Source of the DNA: Thiothrix nivea DSM 5205
GTDB taxonomy: Bacteria; Pseudomonadota; Gammaproteobacteria; Thiotrichales; Thiotrichaceae
Direction: 5' to 3'
Assembly: GCF_000260135.1 (NCBI RefSeq)
Contig: NZ_JH651384.1
Coordinates: 4,510,693 to 4,574,692, forward strand
DNA: 64,000 bases
A program made the translations under genes and the position numbers. A model generated the notes under the pieces. That model was not told the DNA's origin and did no database searches. It saw only the letters and a program-made list of their open reading frames with translations. This document shows positions 25,568 to 33,811 of the stretch, piece by piece (the stretch's first letter is position 1; every line of letters starts with the position of its first letter).

Positions 25568-27025
25568 TTAGCCCACACAATTGAGTCGCAGGGTGACGCA
25601 AGCGCCGTGGGGTTCAAGGCTGCTGAGCAGCAGTTTGCCGCCGTGGGCGCGCGCGAAACGTTGCACCATCGACAGGCCGAGGCCAGTGCCGCCAACCCGG
25701 TGGGTGTTGAAGGCGCGGATGTTGTTTTCCAGCAGGTCGGGCGGGAAACCGGGGCCGTCATCGCTGACGCTGATGGTGAGGATGCTGTTTTCCAGCGCGG
25801 CCTTGACGGTGATGGTGCCGGGTTCACTGTCCAGTGCCTGCCGGGCATTGAGGATCAGGTTCAGCAAGACCTGACGCAAGCCGGTGTCGGGCAAACGGCA
25901 GACTATAGCGGCGGGAACCTCCTGGTGCAGGCTGATGTGTTCCGGCATCTGGTAACGCGCTAGCGTCAGCAGGTCGCTGATAGCCTTGTCGAGCTGTACA
26001 CTTGTCAGTTGTTCGGGCTGGTGGTGCGCCTGATCCAGCAGGCTGTTGAGCATCTGGATCATGCGGTCGATTTCCTGCCCGACCAGTTCAATGCGCTCCT
26101 TGTGCGGCACGTCTTCGCCGCTGTCGGCGATTTCCCGGCGGATGTTGGTGCAAGCCATTTTCACCCCGGCCAGCGGGTTGCGCAGTTCGTGTGCCAGCCG
26201 CGCCATCACTTCGCCCAGCGCCGCCAGCCGTTCGGTATTGGCGAGGCTGCGCTGCTGTTCGATCAGGGTGCGGGCGGCTTTTTCCACCTGTTGTTCCAGT
26301 TGTTGCTCGTATTGCAGGTGCTCGGCCTCCAGTTCGGACAGGCGTACCACCAGGGTGTTGTAGTTTTCCATCAGCGGCTGGAGCGTGGGGTCGACGTTTT
26401 CTGCCGGGATGCGCTGGTACTGGCGTTTGCCCAGCGTTTCCATCAGGTAGCCCATTTGCTGCAAGGGGCTGAGGATGCGCCGCCGCATCAGGGTTAGCAG
26501 GATGGCGGCGGCCAGCGGCAGGGTCAGCACCACGATCACACCCAGTTCCAGCTCAAAGCGGGAAGCCTCGAAAATGCTTTTGGTCAGGTCTTTGTGTTGG
26601 CGGGATTCCTGCTGGAAGATTTCACGCAGGATGTTCATGACCGTCAGCAGGGTTTCGCGTGGGTGGGCGCTTTCCACTTTCAGTACCTGCTGCGCCTGCC
26701 GGATGCTGGCTGAGGTGCTGTTTGCCAGATACCCCACGCGGGTCAGCAAATCCTGCAAAGCTTGTTGCAGGGCAGAGCGCGACTCGGGCGGTATGCTGCT
26801 GCTATCGGGTAACTGGTGGGCAAGCGTGGTTTCGACCTGGGTCAGGGTTTGCTGCAACTGGTCCAGATGGTCGATATGGCGGGAGGCAGGCAGGATACGG
26901 TCATACGACAGCCACGCCAGCGTCAGTTGCACCACCAGCGACACCAGTAACAGGCCGCCGAGTACCGCCACCGGTATCCACAGGGGCTGGATATTGCGTG
27001 CTGTCGGGTTGTGCAGGAATGACAT
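25568..27025 (-). CDS. sensor histidine kinase (HisKA type)
   Basis: This 485-residue kinase has two membrane helices (about residues 16-40 and 160-182) that bracket a helical periplasmic domain. A HAMP-like linker and coiled coil (about 200-265) follow. The HisKA box has the phosphorylated histidine in LAHELRNPLAGVKM. The HATPase shows NLILNARQAL, DDGPGFPP and GTGLGLSMVQRF. No response regulator is adjacent, so its partner is elsewhere. The cydB-like gene ends upstream with 9 bp between, so the two may be co-transcribed. Confidence 0.9.
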   Translation of the reverse strand: MSFLHNPTARNIQPLWIPVAVLGGLLLVSLVVQLTLAWLSYDRILPASRHIDHLDQLQQTLTQVETTLAHQLPDSSSIPPESRSALQQALQDLLTRVGYLANSTSASIRQAQQVLKVESAHPRETLLTVMNILREIFQQESRQHKDLTKSIFEASRFELELGVIVVLTLPLAAAILLTLMRRRILSPLQQMGYLMETLGKRQYQRIPAENVDPTLQPLMENYNTLVVRLSELEAEHLQYEQQLEQQVEKAARTLIEQQRSLANTERLAALGEVMARLAHELRNPLAGVKMACTNIRREIADSGEDVPHKERIELVGQEIDRMIQMLNSLLDQAHHQPEQLTSVQLDKAISDLLTLARYQMPEHISLHQEVPAAIVCRLPDTGLRQVLLNLILNARQALDSEPGTITVKAALENSILTISVSDDGPGFPPDLLENNIRAFNTHRVGGTGLGLSMVQRFARAHGGKLLLSSLEPHGACVTLRLNCVG

Positions 27026-27034
27026 GCTGGCTCC

Positions 27035-27880
27035 TTAAGCTGCCGGTGGTGTCTTGTGGTTATCGTGCTGGCCGGAAGGTTTGCTGGACAGTAAGTACTG
27101 GAAGCCATTATAGGCCAGTATCACCGGTAACAGCAGGCTGATGCCGAGGATCATGGACAACAGGGTCTGGTTGGAAGCGGCAGCTTCGCCCAGCGCCAGC
27201 CTGCCGGGGATGATGTCCGGATACAGCCAGGTAGCCAGCGCGCTGAATGCCAGCAGGAACAAGCCCAGCCCGGCAAACAGCAAGGAGCGGCGGCCATGTT
27301 GGTAACAAACGCCCAGTAGCAGGTAAAACAGCACCACACCGACACCGATCAAGCAGCTGGCGGGTGACACCCAAGCCGGCAGGCCGCCGCAGCAAACCGC
27401 GCCCAATACCAGCCCTTGCGCAATGGCAGCCAACAGGCTGCCCCAGCCGTACAAGCCATGCGCTAGCCCCGGCTTGCGTTGATGGCGGTTGGCAATGACG
27501 CCCGCCCGCCGCAGCAGCAGCCCTGCCAGCAACAAGGCCAGCGGCAGGCGCAGGCTACTGGCGATCAGCGCAAAGGCCGGTGGAAAAGCGCCCAGCATGA
27601 TCATGCCTGCCAGCAGCAGCCAGATTTCATTCAGGCGATTCAGCCCCGTTACCCTCACCCCCCAACCCCCTCTCCCGGAGGTAGAGGGGGGGCAAGAAGC
27701 CGCCGTCCTTAGCCCCTCTCCCTCCGGGAGAGGGGTTGGGGTGAGGGTCTTCGGGAGAAGGTTCAGCAATGACAGTATGCCAACCCCAAGTTCAAAGCCA
27801 TCCAGCATGACGTACAGGGCGAGCACCAACCCCAGCAGGACGAACCAGACCGTGGCGAGGAATGCGTGCAGTTCGTTCAT
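27035..27880 (-). CDS. cytochrome bd oxidase subunit II-like (CydB) with in-frame REP insertion
   Basis: This 281-residue protein begins with a CydB N-terminus (LGLVLALYVMLDGFELGVGI) and ends like CydB (WLYPDIIPGRLALGEAAASN, then LLLPVILAYNGFQY). About 39 residues near position 45-83 are encoded by a palindromic repeat and read TLTPTPLPEGEG, a typical translated-REP peptide. Without them the protein is near 242 residues, clearly shorter than the usual 330-380. The expected WDGNE-type segment reads LNRLNEIWLLLAG. No cydA is beside it. It may be a divergent or decaying subunit. Confidence 0.68.
   Translation of the reverse strand: MNELHAFLATVWFVLLGLVLALYVMLDGFELGVGILSLLNLLPKTLTPTPLPEGEGLRTAASCPPSTSGRGGWGVRVTGLNRLNEIWLLLAGMIMLGAFPPAFALIASSLRLPLALLLAGLLLRRAGVIANRHQRKPGLAHGLYGWGSLLAAIAQGLVLGAVCCGGLPAWVSPASCLIGVGVVLFYLLLGVCYQHGRRSLLFAGLGLFLLAFSALATWLYPDIIPGRLALGEAAASNQTLLSMILGISLLLPVILAYNGFQYLLSSKPSGQHDNHKTPPAA
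27651..27748. repeat. REP-type palindromic pair inside the cydB-like gene
   Basis: The left arm begins ACCCTCACCCC at 27651 and the right arm ends GGGGTGAGGGT at 27748. The arms are near-perfect reverse complements over about 36 bp, and each also has an inner CTCCC/GGGAG palindrome. The whole keeps the host reading frame open. Confidence 0.85.
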
Positions 27881-27882
27881 GG

Positions 27883-27990
27883 CTACCCCCCCAACGCGCT
27901 TTGCACCGCTTCCAATGCACCCGGCCAGTAGGGCTGGTCATTGTTGGCGGCGGCGCTCAGCAGCAGGGTGGGTTTGCGTGTGGTTTTCAT
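27883..27990 (-). CDS. 35-residue leader ORF before the cydB-like gene
   Basis: The frame starts at ATG 27990 with GGAG eight bases upstream and ends at TAG two bases before the cydB-like ATG. It begins MKTTRKPTLLLSAAANNDQP. It does not resemble CydX, which is a membrane peptide. The tight spacing suggests translational coupling. It may be a real small protein or the residue of a lost gene. Confidence 0.4.
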   Translation of the reverse strand: MKTTRKPTLLLSAAANNDQPYWPGALEAVQSALGG

Positions 27991-28006
27991 GGCTGAGTCT
28001 CCTTGC

Positions 28007-28537
28007 TTACAGGGAATTGATGATCATCTGTAATTCCTGCTGGACTTTGGCCAGTTGCCCGTCGGTAATGGCTCCGGGGATTTCGGCCGGGGTCTGGAGC
28101 AAGTGGCCAATTTTTGCCTGCATAGCGCTGATCTGCTGTTTGTAGAGCGGGTCAGTCCAGTATTCGTCGGCTTCGGTCATGGCTTTGTCCAGCGCCTTTT
28201 GCACTTCGCCCAACTGGTTGTCAGCGCCCACCGCTTCGTGGCCGGTGTCCTGGTCAATGACGACGTTTTGCAAGTGGAAACGGGCTTCGATCAGGTCGAT
28301 TTTCAGCGGGCTGTCGCTGGTCATGTCAGTCCAGCGGGCGTTGGAATAGTTCATGGCGCGTTCTGCCGAAGCTTCAAGATGTTGGCCCAGTTGTTCCAGC
28401 TCGGTGGTCAGGTCATAACGGGGCGCGTTACTGACGGCGTTATTGCCGGCGTGCGCCAGACCGGCTACCAGCAGGGAAACGCTCAGACCAATGACGGCTA
28501 CTCTGGCCAGACGGCTTGGGTTGGGTCGTGTATTCAT
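28007..28537 (-). CDS. hypothetical periplasmic protein
   Basis: This 176-residue protein is read from ATG 28537; AGGAG ten bases upstream fits this start better than the in-frame ATG at 28546. The signal peptide ends LAHAG. The mature protein is helical, cysteine-free and acidic, with pairs such as LEQLGQHLEASAERAMNY. I recognise no family, though the helical, YfdX-like look is noted. It lies 16 bp before the 35-codon ORF and probably shares a transcript with it. Confidence 0.65.
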   Translation of the reverse strand: MNTRPNPSRLARVAVIGLSVSLLVAGLAHAGNNAVSNAPRYDLTTELEQLGQHLEASAERAMNYSNARWTDMTSDSPLKIDLIEARFHLQNVVIDQDTGHEAVGADNQLGEVQKALDKAMTEADEYWTDPLYKQQISAMQAKIGHLLQTPAEIPGAITDGQLAKVQQELQMIINSL

Positions 28538-28662
28538 GATCGGCATACTCCTGTTGAAAATGGTTTTGCTTGCAGGGTGTTCAGCATATTCCGTGCCATG
28601 CTTATAAGGTTATGTTCTTAAGGCATATTTTTCTGATCTTGGCAATGGGGGTAATGGCAGTG

Positions 28663-28716
28663 GGGGATATTCCTTACCCACTTGCCGCAGTGGTGGGTAA
28701 ATGGTGAATATTCCCC
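28663..28716. repeat. long inverted repeat in the gap upstream of mprF
   Basis: GGGGATATTCC at 28664 is mirrored by GAATATTCCCC ending at 28715. Inside these, TTACCCAC is mirrored by GTGGGTAA. The palindrome lies in the 300-bp divergent intergenic space between the periplasmic-protein gene and mprF. It could be an operator; nothing else is visible in that gap. Confidence 0.5.
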
Positions 28717-28836
28717 GCTGCTAACCGACAATTTGCCACTCTTGCTGCAAGTGCATGATTGGCAGGGAATAAAATGGGTGGAACGTTTTTTGCTAGGCAG
28801 ATGCTCAATTCGGGATAACAGGATCAGGTGTGCAGA

Positions 28837-31479
28837 ATGGCTTTCAATAATGGAACCGGTTTACGTGGCAATCTGGCGGTGGCCAAGCTGCTGCAATGGT
28901 TGCGCTGGCTGTTGCCCTTACTGGCACTGATGCTGGCCTTGGGCGCGGCATCACGCGAGTTTCGCCAGATTGACATGGGCGCGGTGCACGCCACTTTCAA
29001 GCAGATCAGTTTGCCCGCTACCTTGCTGTTGATTGCGGCGGGGATGCTGGTGGTCAGCCTGAATGCGTTGTATGACGTGCTGTTGCTGCGCTGGCTGCGG
29101 CTCAAGGCCAACGTGGCCTATGTCGCCCGTCATGCCTGGCTAGCCAGTGTGCTGAACAATGTGGCTGGCTTTGCAGGCATGACCGGCGCGGGTATCCGCT
29201 ACCTGGCGCTGGGCAATGCCGGGGTGACGGGGCGGGATGCGGTGGCCTTCGCCGGGTTGGTGCTGTTCAGTATGCCGGTGGGTCTGTCGGTGCTGTCGAC
29301 CTCGGTGCTGTTTTTACACACTGACATGCTGGCGCAACTGACCATGCCGCTGAATCTGGCGGTGTTGGTACTGGGCCTGGTCAGCCTGTACTGGGTGCTG
29401 TTCCTGCTGGTGGCGGGTGGTGGCGGGTTGCACAAGCGCTTGCTGGCGGATACGCCGCCACTGGCGTTTCCACAACGGCTGGGTTTGTTGCTGGTTTCCC
29501 TGCTCGATTGGCTGGCGGTGGTATTGCTGCTGGACTTGTGCCTGCGGGTGGTTGGGGAACGCTTGCCGCTGGATGTGTTGCTGGCGGCGTTTACGGTGGC
29601 GGCCACGCTGGGTTGGGTGAGCATGGTTCCCGGCGGCCTGGGGGTATTCGAGGGAACCATGCTGGTGTTACTGGGTGGCGTGGCGGATGACGCCAGTCTG
29701 GTACTGGCGGCTTTGCTGCTGTTCCGGGTGGTGTATTACTTCATTCCGTTCCTGTTTGGCGTGCAGATGCTGTCGGGGATGACGCTGGTTAAGGAAGGCG
29801 GCGGCATGGATGAGTTTATCCGCCGTTTCCAGGCGCACCCCTTGCTGCGGCTGGGGCAGGTTCCGCTGCGCTTTCTGGGGCAGGTCAGCACCCAGGCGCT
29901 GGCTTATTTGACGTTTGCGGCGGGGGTATTGCTGCTGGTGTCCGCCGCGTTTCCGGCGGTGGCGACGCGGCTGGAAGCCTTGTCGCTGTATATGCCGCTG
30001 ATTTTGCGGGAAGGTTTTCACCTGTCCAGCGTGATCGCGGGGGCGTTGCTGCTGGGGCTGGCGCGCGGCATCAGCGCGGGGATGCGCGGCGCTTACCACA
30101 CCACCCAGGGCGTGTTGCTGCTGGGCATTGTGGTGACGCTGCTGAAAGGGCTGGATTACGAGGAGGCCATGCTGCTGCTGGTGTTGTCGGCCTTGCTGCG
30201 CGCCAACAAGGTGGCGTTCCGGCATCGGGGTTATCCGCTGACTAGCCGCCGCAGCCTGCGCTGGTTACTGGCGGCGGGGCTGGCTTTGCTGTTGGCAGCG
30301 GGACTGGGGGAAATCTTGTACGGGTCGGAGCAGTTTACCGTGCGCCTGGGCGCTTTCGGCCACGGGGCGGATGCGGCGCGTTACGCACGCGCGCTGATCG
30401 TGATGCTGCTGACGTTCCTCGCCTGGCTGGGCTGGACGTGGTTTTCGATGCCGCTGCCCGCCAGCATGAAATTGCCGGATGCCGGGCTGCTGGAACAGGC
30501 GCGGCGTTTCTATACGGGGGTTGGCCAGACAACTTATTCCTACCTGACGTTCCTCGGTGACAAATACCTGCTGATGGGTGGGGCGGAAACGGCGCTAATC
30601 CAGTATGGCCAGCAACGCAACCACCTGATTGCGCTGGGCGACCCGGCGGCGGCAGATAGCGCGGGTGTGGCGGAAGGCATCCGTGCTTTCCGCAGCATGG
30701 CGGAGGATTACAACCGGGTGGCGGTGTTCTACCAAGTGGATGAAGCTAATTTGCATTACTACCTGAACGCTGGGTTTGCGTTGCTGAAGCTGGGGGAAAA
30801 GGCGCGGGTTCCGCTGGAAAATTTCACCCTGACCGGCAAAAAGGCGCAGAAGTTGCGCACAGCCCTGAATCACGGCACACGCGATGGCCTGAGCTTTGAG
30901 GTGGCGCAACATCCGCTGCCGGAGCCGCTGTGGCGAGAGTTACAGGCTGTGTCAGACGCCTGGCTGGAAGACAAGCAGGCGGCGGAAAAAGGCTTTTCGC
31001 TGGGGCGTTTTGAGCGTGCATTTCTGGAACAGTGCAGCGGTTTTGCGCTGGTGCGGCAGGCGGGCAGGCTGATCGCCTTCGCCAGCGTGACGCCGGATTT
31101 CGGTAGCAGGGAAGAATACCGTATCGACCTGATGCGCCATCTGGCGGATGCGCCTAACGGGACGATGGATTTCCTGTTCGTCAACCTGATGAAGCACGCA
31201 GCGGAAGCGGGGTATCGCTGGTTTGACCTGGGTGTCGCGCCGCTGGCGGGGGTGGGGGATAGCGTGTGGTCGCCGCGTGAGGAACGGCTGATCCGGCTGG
31301 TCTACCAGTACGGCAACCATTTTTACAATTTCAAGGGCTTGCGCGATTACAAGGATAAGTTCAACCCGCAGTGGCGCAGCCTGTATCTGGCCTACCCGCG
31401 CGGGGTGTCGCTGGCTTCGATCCTGCTGGATGTGGCGGCGCTGGTGGCGGGTGGCTACCGTCAGGTGCTGATGAAATGA
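28837..31479 (+). CDS. mprF: MprF-like aminoacyl-phosphatidylglycerol synthase/flippase
   Basis: This 880-residue protein is read from ATG 28837. The N-terminal 550 residues hold about 14 membrane helices of the UPF0104/flippase type, with ARHAWLASVLNNVAGFAGMT and VSMVPGGLGVFEGTML. The C-terminal 320 residues are a DUF2156 domain (FLGDKYLLMGG, YRWFDLGVAPLAGVG) that moves an amino acid from aminoacyl-tRNA to phosphatidylglycerol. The pair changes membrane charge and raises resistance to cationic peptides or acid. Its TGA overlaps the next ATG (ATGA). Lysyl versus alanyl specificity is not readable. Confidence 0.92.
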   Translation: MAFNNGTGLRGNLAVAKLLQWLRWLLPLLALMLALGAASREFRQIDMGAVHATFKQISLPATLLLIAAGMLVVSLNALYDVLLLRWLRLKANVAYVARHAWLASVLNNVAGFAGMTGAGIRYLALGNAGVTGRDAVAFAGLVLFSMPVGLSVLSTSVLFLHTDMLAQLTMPLNLAVLVLGLVSLYWVLFLLVAGGGGLHKRLLADTPPLAFPQRLGLLLVSLLDWLAVVLLLDLCLRVVGERLPLDVLLAAFTVAATLGWVSMVPGGLGVFEGTMLVLLGGVADDASLVLAALLLFRVVYYFIPFLFGVQMLSGMTLVKEGGGMDEFIRRFQAHPLLRLGQVPLRFLGQVSTQALAYLTFAAGVLLLVSAAFPAVATRLEALSLYMPLILREGFHLSSVIAGALLLGLARGISAGMRGAYHTTQGVLLLGIVVTLLKGLDYEEAMLLLVLSALLRANKVAFRHRGYPLTSRRSLRWLLAAGLALLLAAGLGEILYGSEQFTVRLGAFGHGADAARYARALIVMLLTFLAWLGWTWFSMPLPASMKLPDAGLLEQARRFYTGVGQTTYSYLTFLGDKYLLMGGAETALIQYGQQRNHLIALGDPAAADSAGVAEGIRAFRSMAEDYNRVAVFYQVDEANLHYYLNAGFALLKLGEKARVPLENFTLTGKKAQKLRTALNHGTRDGLSFEVAQHPLPEPLWRELQAVSDAWLEDKQAAEKGFSLGRFERAFLEQCSGFALVRQAGRLIAFASVTPDFGSREEYRIDLMRHLADAPNGTMDFLFVNLMKHAAEAGYRWFDLGVAPLAGVGDSVWSPREERLIRLVYQYGNHFYNFKGLRDYKDKFNPQWRSLYLAYPRGVSLASILLDVAALVAGGYRQVLMK

Positions 31480-32360
31480 TTTGGCGCGGACTGCTTGGTG
31501 GGTTGGCTATCGCCCTGATTGCAGCGGATGCCTGGTTGTGGCCGGTTCCGGCCAATTTCCTGCATTACCTGGGGTGGCGGCTGACCAGTTCCGTAGCGGT
31601 GGAAGCGGGCAATATCAGCCTGCATGGCGCACGCATCCATTATGTGGCGTATGGGGAAGGCAAGTCGGTGTTGCTGCTGCACGGTGGTTTGAGCAACCGG
31701 TTGAGCTGGTTTTCGCAAGTGCCATGGCTGGTGGAATCGGGGCGCAAGGTGGTGTTGGTGGATACGCGCGGGCATGGCGAATCCACGCTCGGGCATGGCG
31801 AGCTGAACTACCACCAGTTTGCGAAAGATGCCATTGAGGTGCTGGATCGTTTGCATATCCCACAAACCGACATTATCGGCTGGAGCGATGGCGGTATTAC
31901 TGCCCTGTTGCTGGGGCGTGACTGGCCACAGCAGGTGGGGAAAATCGTCGCCATCAGCGCCAATTTCGACCCTTCCGGCCTGACGGCGGAGGCGAATACG
32001 GATTTGCAGGCGGAAGATGCCCAACCTGCCGGTGGGGTGTGGCAATGGCTCAAGGGGTGGTGGTCAGGCGCGGGGGAGCATTACCCGACGCTGGCCAGTA
32101 AAATCCGCCATTTGTGGCGTACCGAACCGCGTTTGAGCCGCGCCGATTTGCAGGCGATCCGTGCACCGGTGCTGGTGATGGTGGGTGAACGCGATGTGAT
32201 TACGCTGGAACATTCCACGCAACTGGCGAATGGGCTGGCGGATGGTCGGTTGGTGGTGGTTGCCGGAGCGGGTCATGCTGCGCCGGTGACTCATGCGGAT
32301 GAAGTTGACTGGCTGGTGGCGGCATTTTTGGGAATTGATAGCCAGGGAGAAGGGTCATGA
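31476..32360 (+). CDS. alpha/beta hydrolase, possible aminoacyl-PG hydrolase
   Basis: This 294-residue protein has one N-terminal membrane helix or signal anchor and an alpha/beta-hydrolase fold. The nucleophile elbow is GWSDGG, the oxyanion region LLLHGGLSN, the acid lies near VGERDVI, and the histidine is in GAGHAAP. It overlaps mprF by 4 bp. Hydrolases paired with MprF-type synthases are known: AtvA beside LpiA, and the Ala-PG hydrolase PA0919 of Pseudomonas. Lipid deacylation is therefore the best guess for its role. Confidence 0.82.
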   Translation: MIWRGLLGGLAIALIAADAWLWPVPANFLHYLGWRLTSSVAVEAGNISLHGARIHYVAYGEGKSVLLLHGGLSNRLSWFSQVPWLVESGRKVVLVDTRGHGESTLGHGELNYHQFAKDAIEVLDRLHIPQTDIIGWSDGGITALLLGRDWPQQVGKIVAISANFDPSGLTAEANTDLQAEDAQPAGGVWQWLKGWWSGAGEHYPTLASKIRHLWRTEPRLSRADLQAIRAPVLVMVGERDVITLEHSTQLANGLADGRLVVVAGAGHAAPVTHADEVDWLVAAFLGIDSQGEGS

Positions 32361-32545
32361 CGAAAGTGGACGGGATGCTGGTGTCGTGGAAGCTGTATGT
32401 GGTCGGCGCGCTGCTGTTGCTTACCCTGTTGATGGCGACTTATGTGGAGCAGTTCCTGTGGATGATCGTGCTGGCAGCGGTGGTGATGATCGCGCTGGTG
32501 CTGGTTTTCGTGGTGTGGAAACTACGCAGTTATTCAGGGCGATAA
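32357..32545 (+). CDS. 62-residue two-helix membrane protein
   Basis: The start overlaps the hydrolase stop by 4 bp (ATGA). The protein is almost wholly two membrane helices (about residues 12-28 and 33-54) with a short basic tail. No family recognised. The coupling to mprF and the hydrolase suggests a helper in the same membrane process. Confidence 0.65.
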   Translation: MTKVDGMLVSWKLYVVGALLLLTLLMATYVEQFLWMIVLAAVVMIALVLVFVVWKLRSYSGR

Positions 32546-32673
32546 GGGTGATGTGTACGGGGTTGCCCCAGTATAGGGGAGTGCCACTTACAGGTTGAAA
32601 TTTACCAAGTTTAAGGGATTTATAGACGCCTTCAATCATAATAACGTTGATGAAACGCGAGAGGAGAGGGCTT

Positions 32674-33462
32674 ATGAATCCAGATCGTATTGTATGGGCT
32701 GATTTACGCACCAACCGGATCCCTGATAGCCATGCCTGCCTGATACCTGCCCACTGGCGGGTTGAAAAGGCTGAAACCCCTGATTACATCACCTACATGA
32801 TTGCCCGGCTGTCGCCAGGCTTGCTGGTCTTTGAATTTGACCGCCCGGACATTCCATCCCTGACCAGCCTGGGTCATATCCGGCGGCGCTTTGCCGCCAT
32901 CCCGCTGCTGATGTTGACAGAATACCATTCGGAGGCATTGGCGGTGTGGGCCTTGCGCAACCGTGTCAGCGACTATCTGGTGGTTCCCGTTACGCAGCAG
33001 GAACTGGCGGACAGCGTGGCGGAGGCCATCGCAACGCCTGGGGCAGGCGGGGCAAACTGCCCGCGCGGCGGCAACCCGATCCCCAATGAACTGCGTTTCC
33101 ATGCAGTCACCTGCCACAAGACCGCAGCGGCGGTGATGTACGTGGAGGCGCATTACCATGAACCCATCCGGGAGGAAACCGTGGCGGAGGTTTGCGGCAT
33201 GAGCGTCAGTGCTTTCAGCCGCACCTTCCGCAAGGAGCAGGCGACCACGTTCCGCGAATACTTGCAGGATTACCGGATCCGCAAGGCGTGTGAGCTGTTG
33301 CAGCACCCCGGCGTGAATGTGACGGATGCCGCCTTTACCGTTGGTTTCAATGACGCCTCGTATTTTGCTAAGCGCTTCAAGCAGGCCGTGGGGAAAACAC
33401 CTAGGGTTTTCCAGCAGGAAAAGTCCCGCCCCATGCAAAACATTACCCGGACGGCTGCATAG
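32674..33462 (+). CDS. AraC-family regulator with receiver-like N-terminus
   Basis: This 262-residue protein is read from ATG 32674 with GAGGAGAGGG upstream. Residues 1-115 resemble a response-regulator receiver, with a possible acceptor in LLVFEFDRPDIPSL; the usual N-terminal acidic pair is reduced to WADLRTN, so phosphorylation is uncertain. Residues 160-255 are an AraC helix-turn-helix pair (VAEVCGMSVSAFSRTFRKEQ and DAAFTVGFNDASYFAKRFKQ). It lies directly upstream of the MNIO locus in the same orientation and is its probable regulator. Confidence 0.85.
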   Translation: MNPDRIVWADLRTNRIPDSHACLIPAHWRVEKAETPDYITYMIARLSPGLLVFEFDRPDIPSLTSLGHIRRRFAAIPLLMLTEYHSEALAVWALRNRVSDYLVVPVTQQELADSVAEAIATPGAGGANCPRGGNPIPNELRFHAVTCHKTAAAVMYVEAHYHEPIREETVAEVCGMSVSAFSRTFRKEQATTFREYLQDYRIRKACELLQHPGVNVTDAAFTVGFNDASYFAKRFKQAVGKTPRVFQQEKSRPMQNITRTAA

Positions 33463-33565
33463 GATTACCCGTAAGCCTTGCAGCGCCCGCTTATAGTAAT
33501 CCCTGTCACCGCTGTCCGGAATCAAGCCGTGACAGTTTTTAATGAGATGCGACAGGAGATTAATC

Positions 33566-33811
33566 ATGGAAAATATTGAAAACGAGGCTGTTGTAAGAAT
33601 CGGTAATACTGCGCCCAAAATTGTACGGGTGAAAATACCCGCCAAGGCGGCTTATAACTTTGATGCCTTGGTCAAGATCAACAAGGCAGTCCTGGGACGG
33701 TTGGGGTGTGAAAACTGCCATTCCGGTTTTGACATCCGCCATGAATTTGAGCAGGAGTTCCTGGTGGACGCCAACCTGAACGTGCGTGCGCCAGAAGAGC
33801 TGTTCCGTTGA
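33566..33811 (+). CDS. putative MNIO-modified RiPP precursor with C-x2-C-H motif
   Basis: This 81-residue protein is read from ATG 33566 with AGGAG seven bases upstream. There is no signal peptide. The only cysteines are C48 and C51, in RLGCENCHSGFDIRHE, followed by an acidic tail (EFLVDANLNV). A basic N-terminal stretch could serve as the leader. Its stop overlaps the TTG start of the DUF692 fusion gene (TTGA), the layout of a RiPP precursor and its modifying enzyme. It is unlike bufferins, methanobactins and TglA-type peptides. That it is modified is an inference from context. Confidence 0.7.
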   Translation: MENIENEAVVRIGNTAPKIVRVKIPAKAAYNFDALVKINKAVLGRLGCENCHSGFDIRHEFEQEFLVDANLNVRAPEELFR

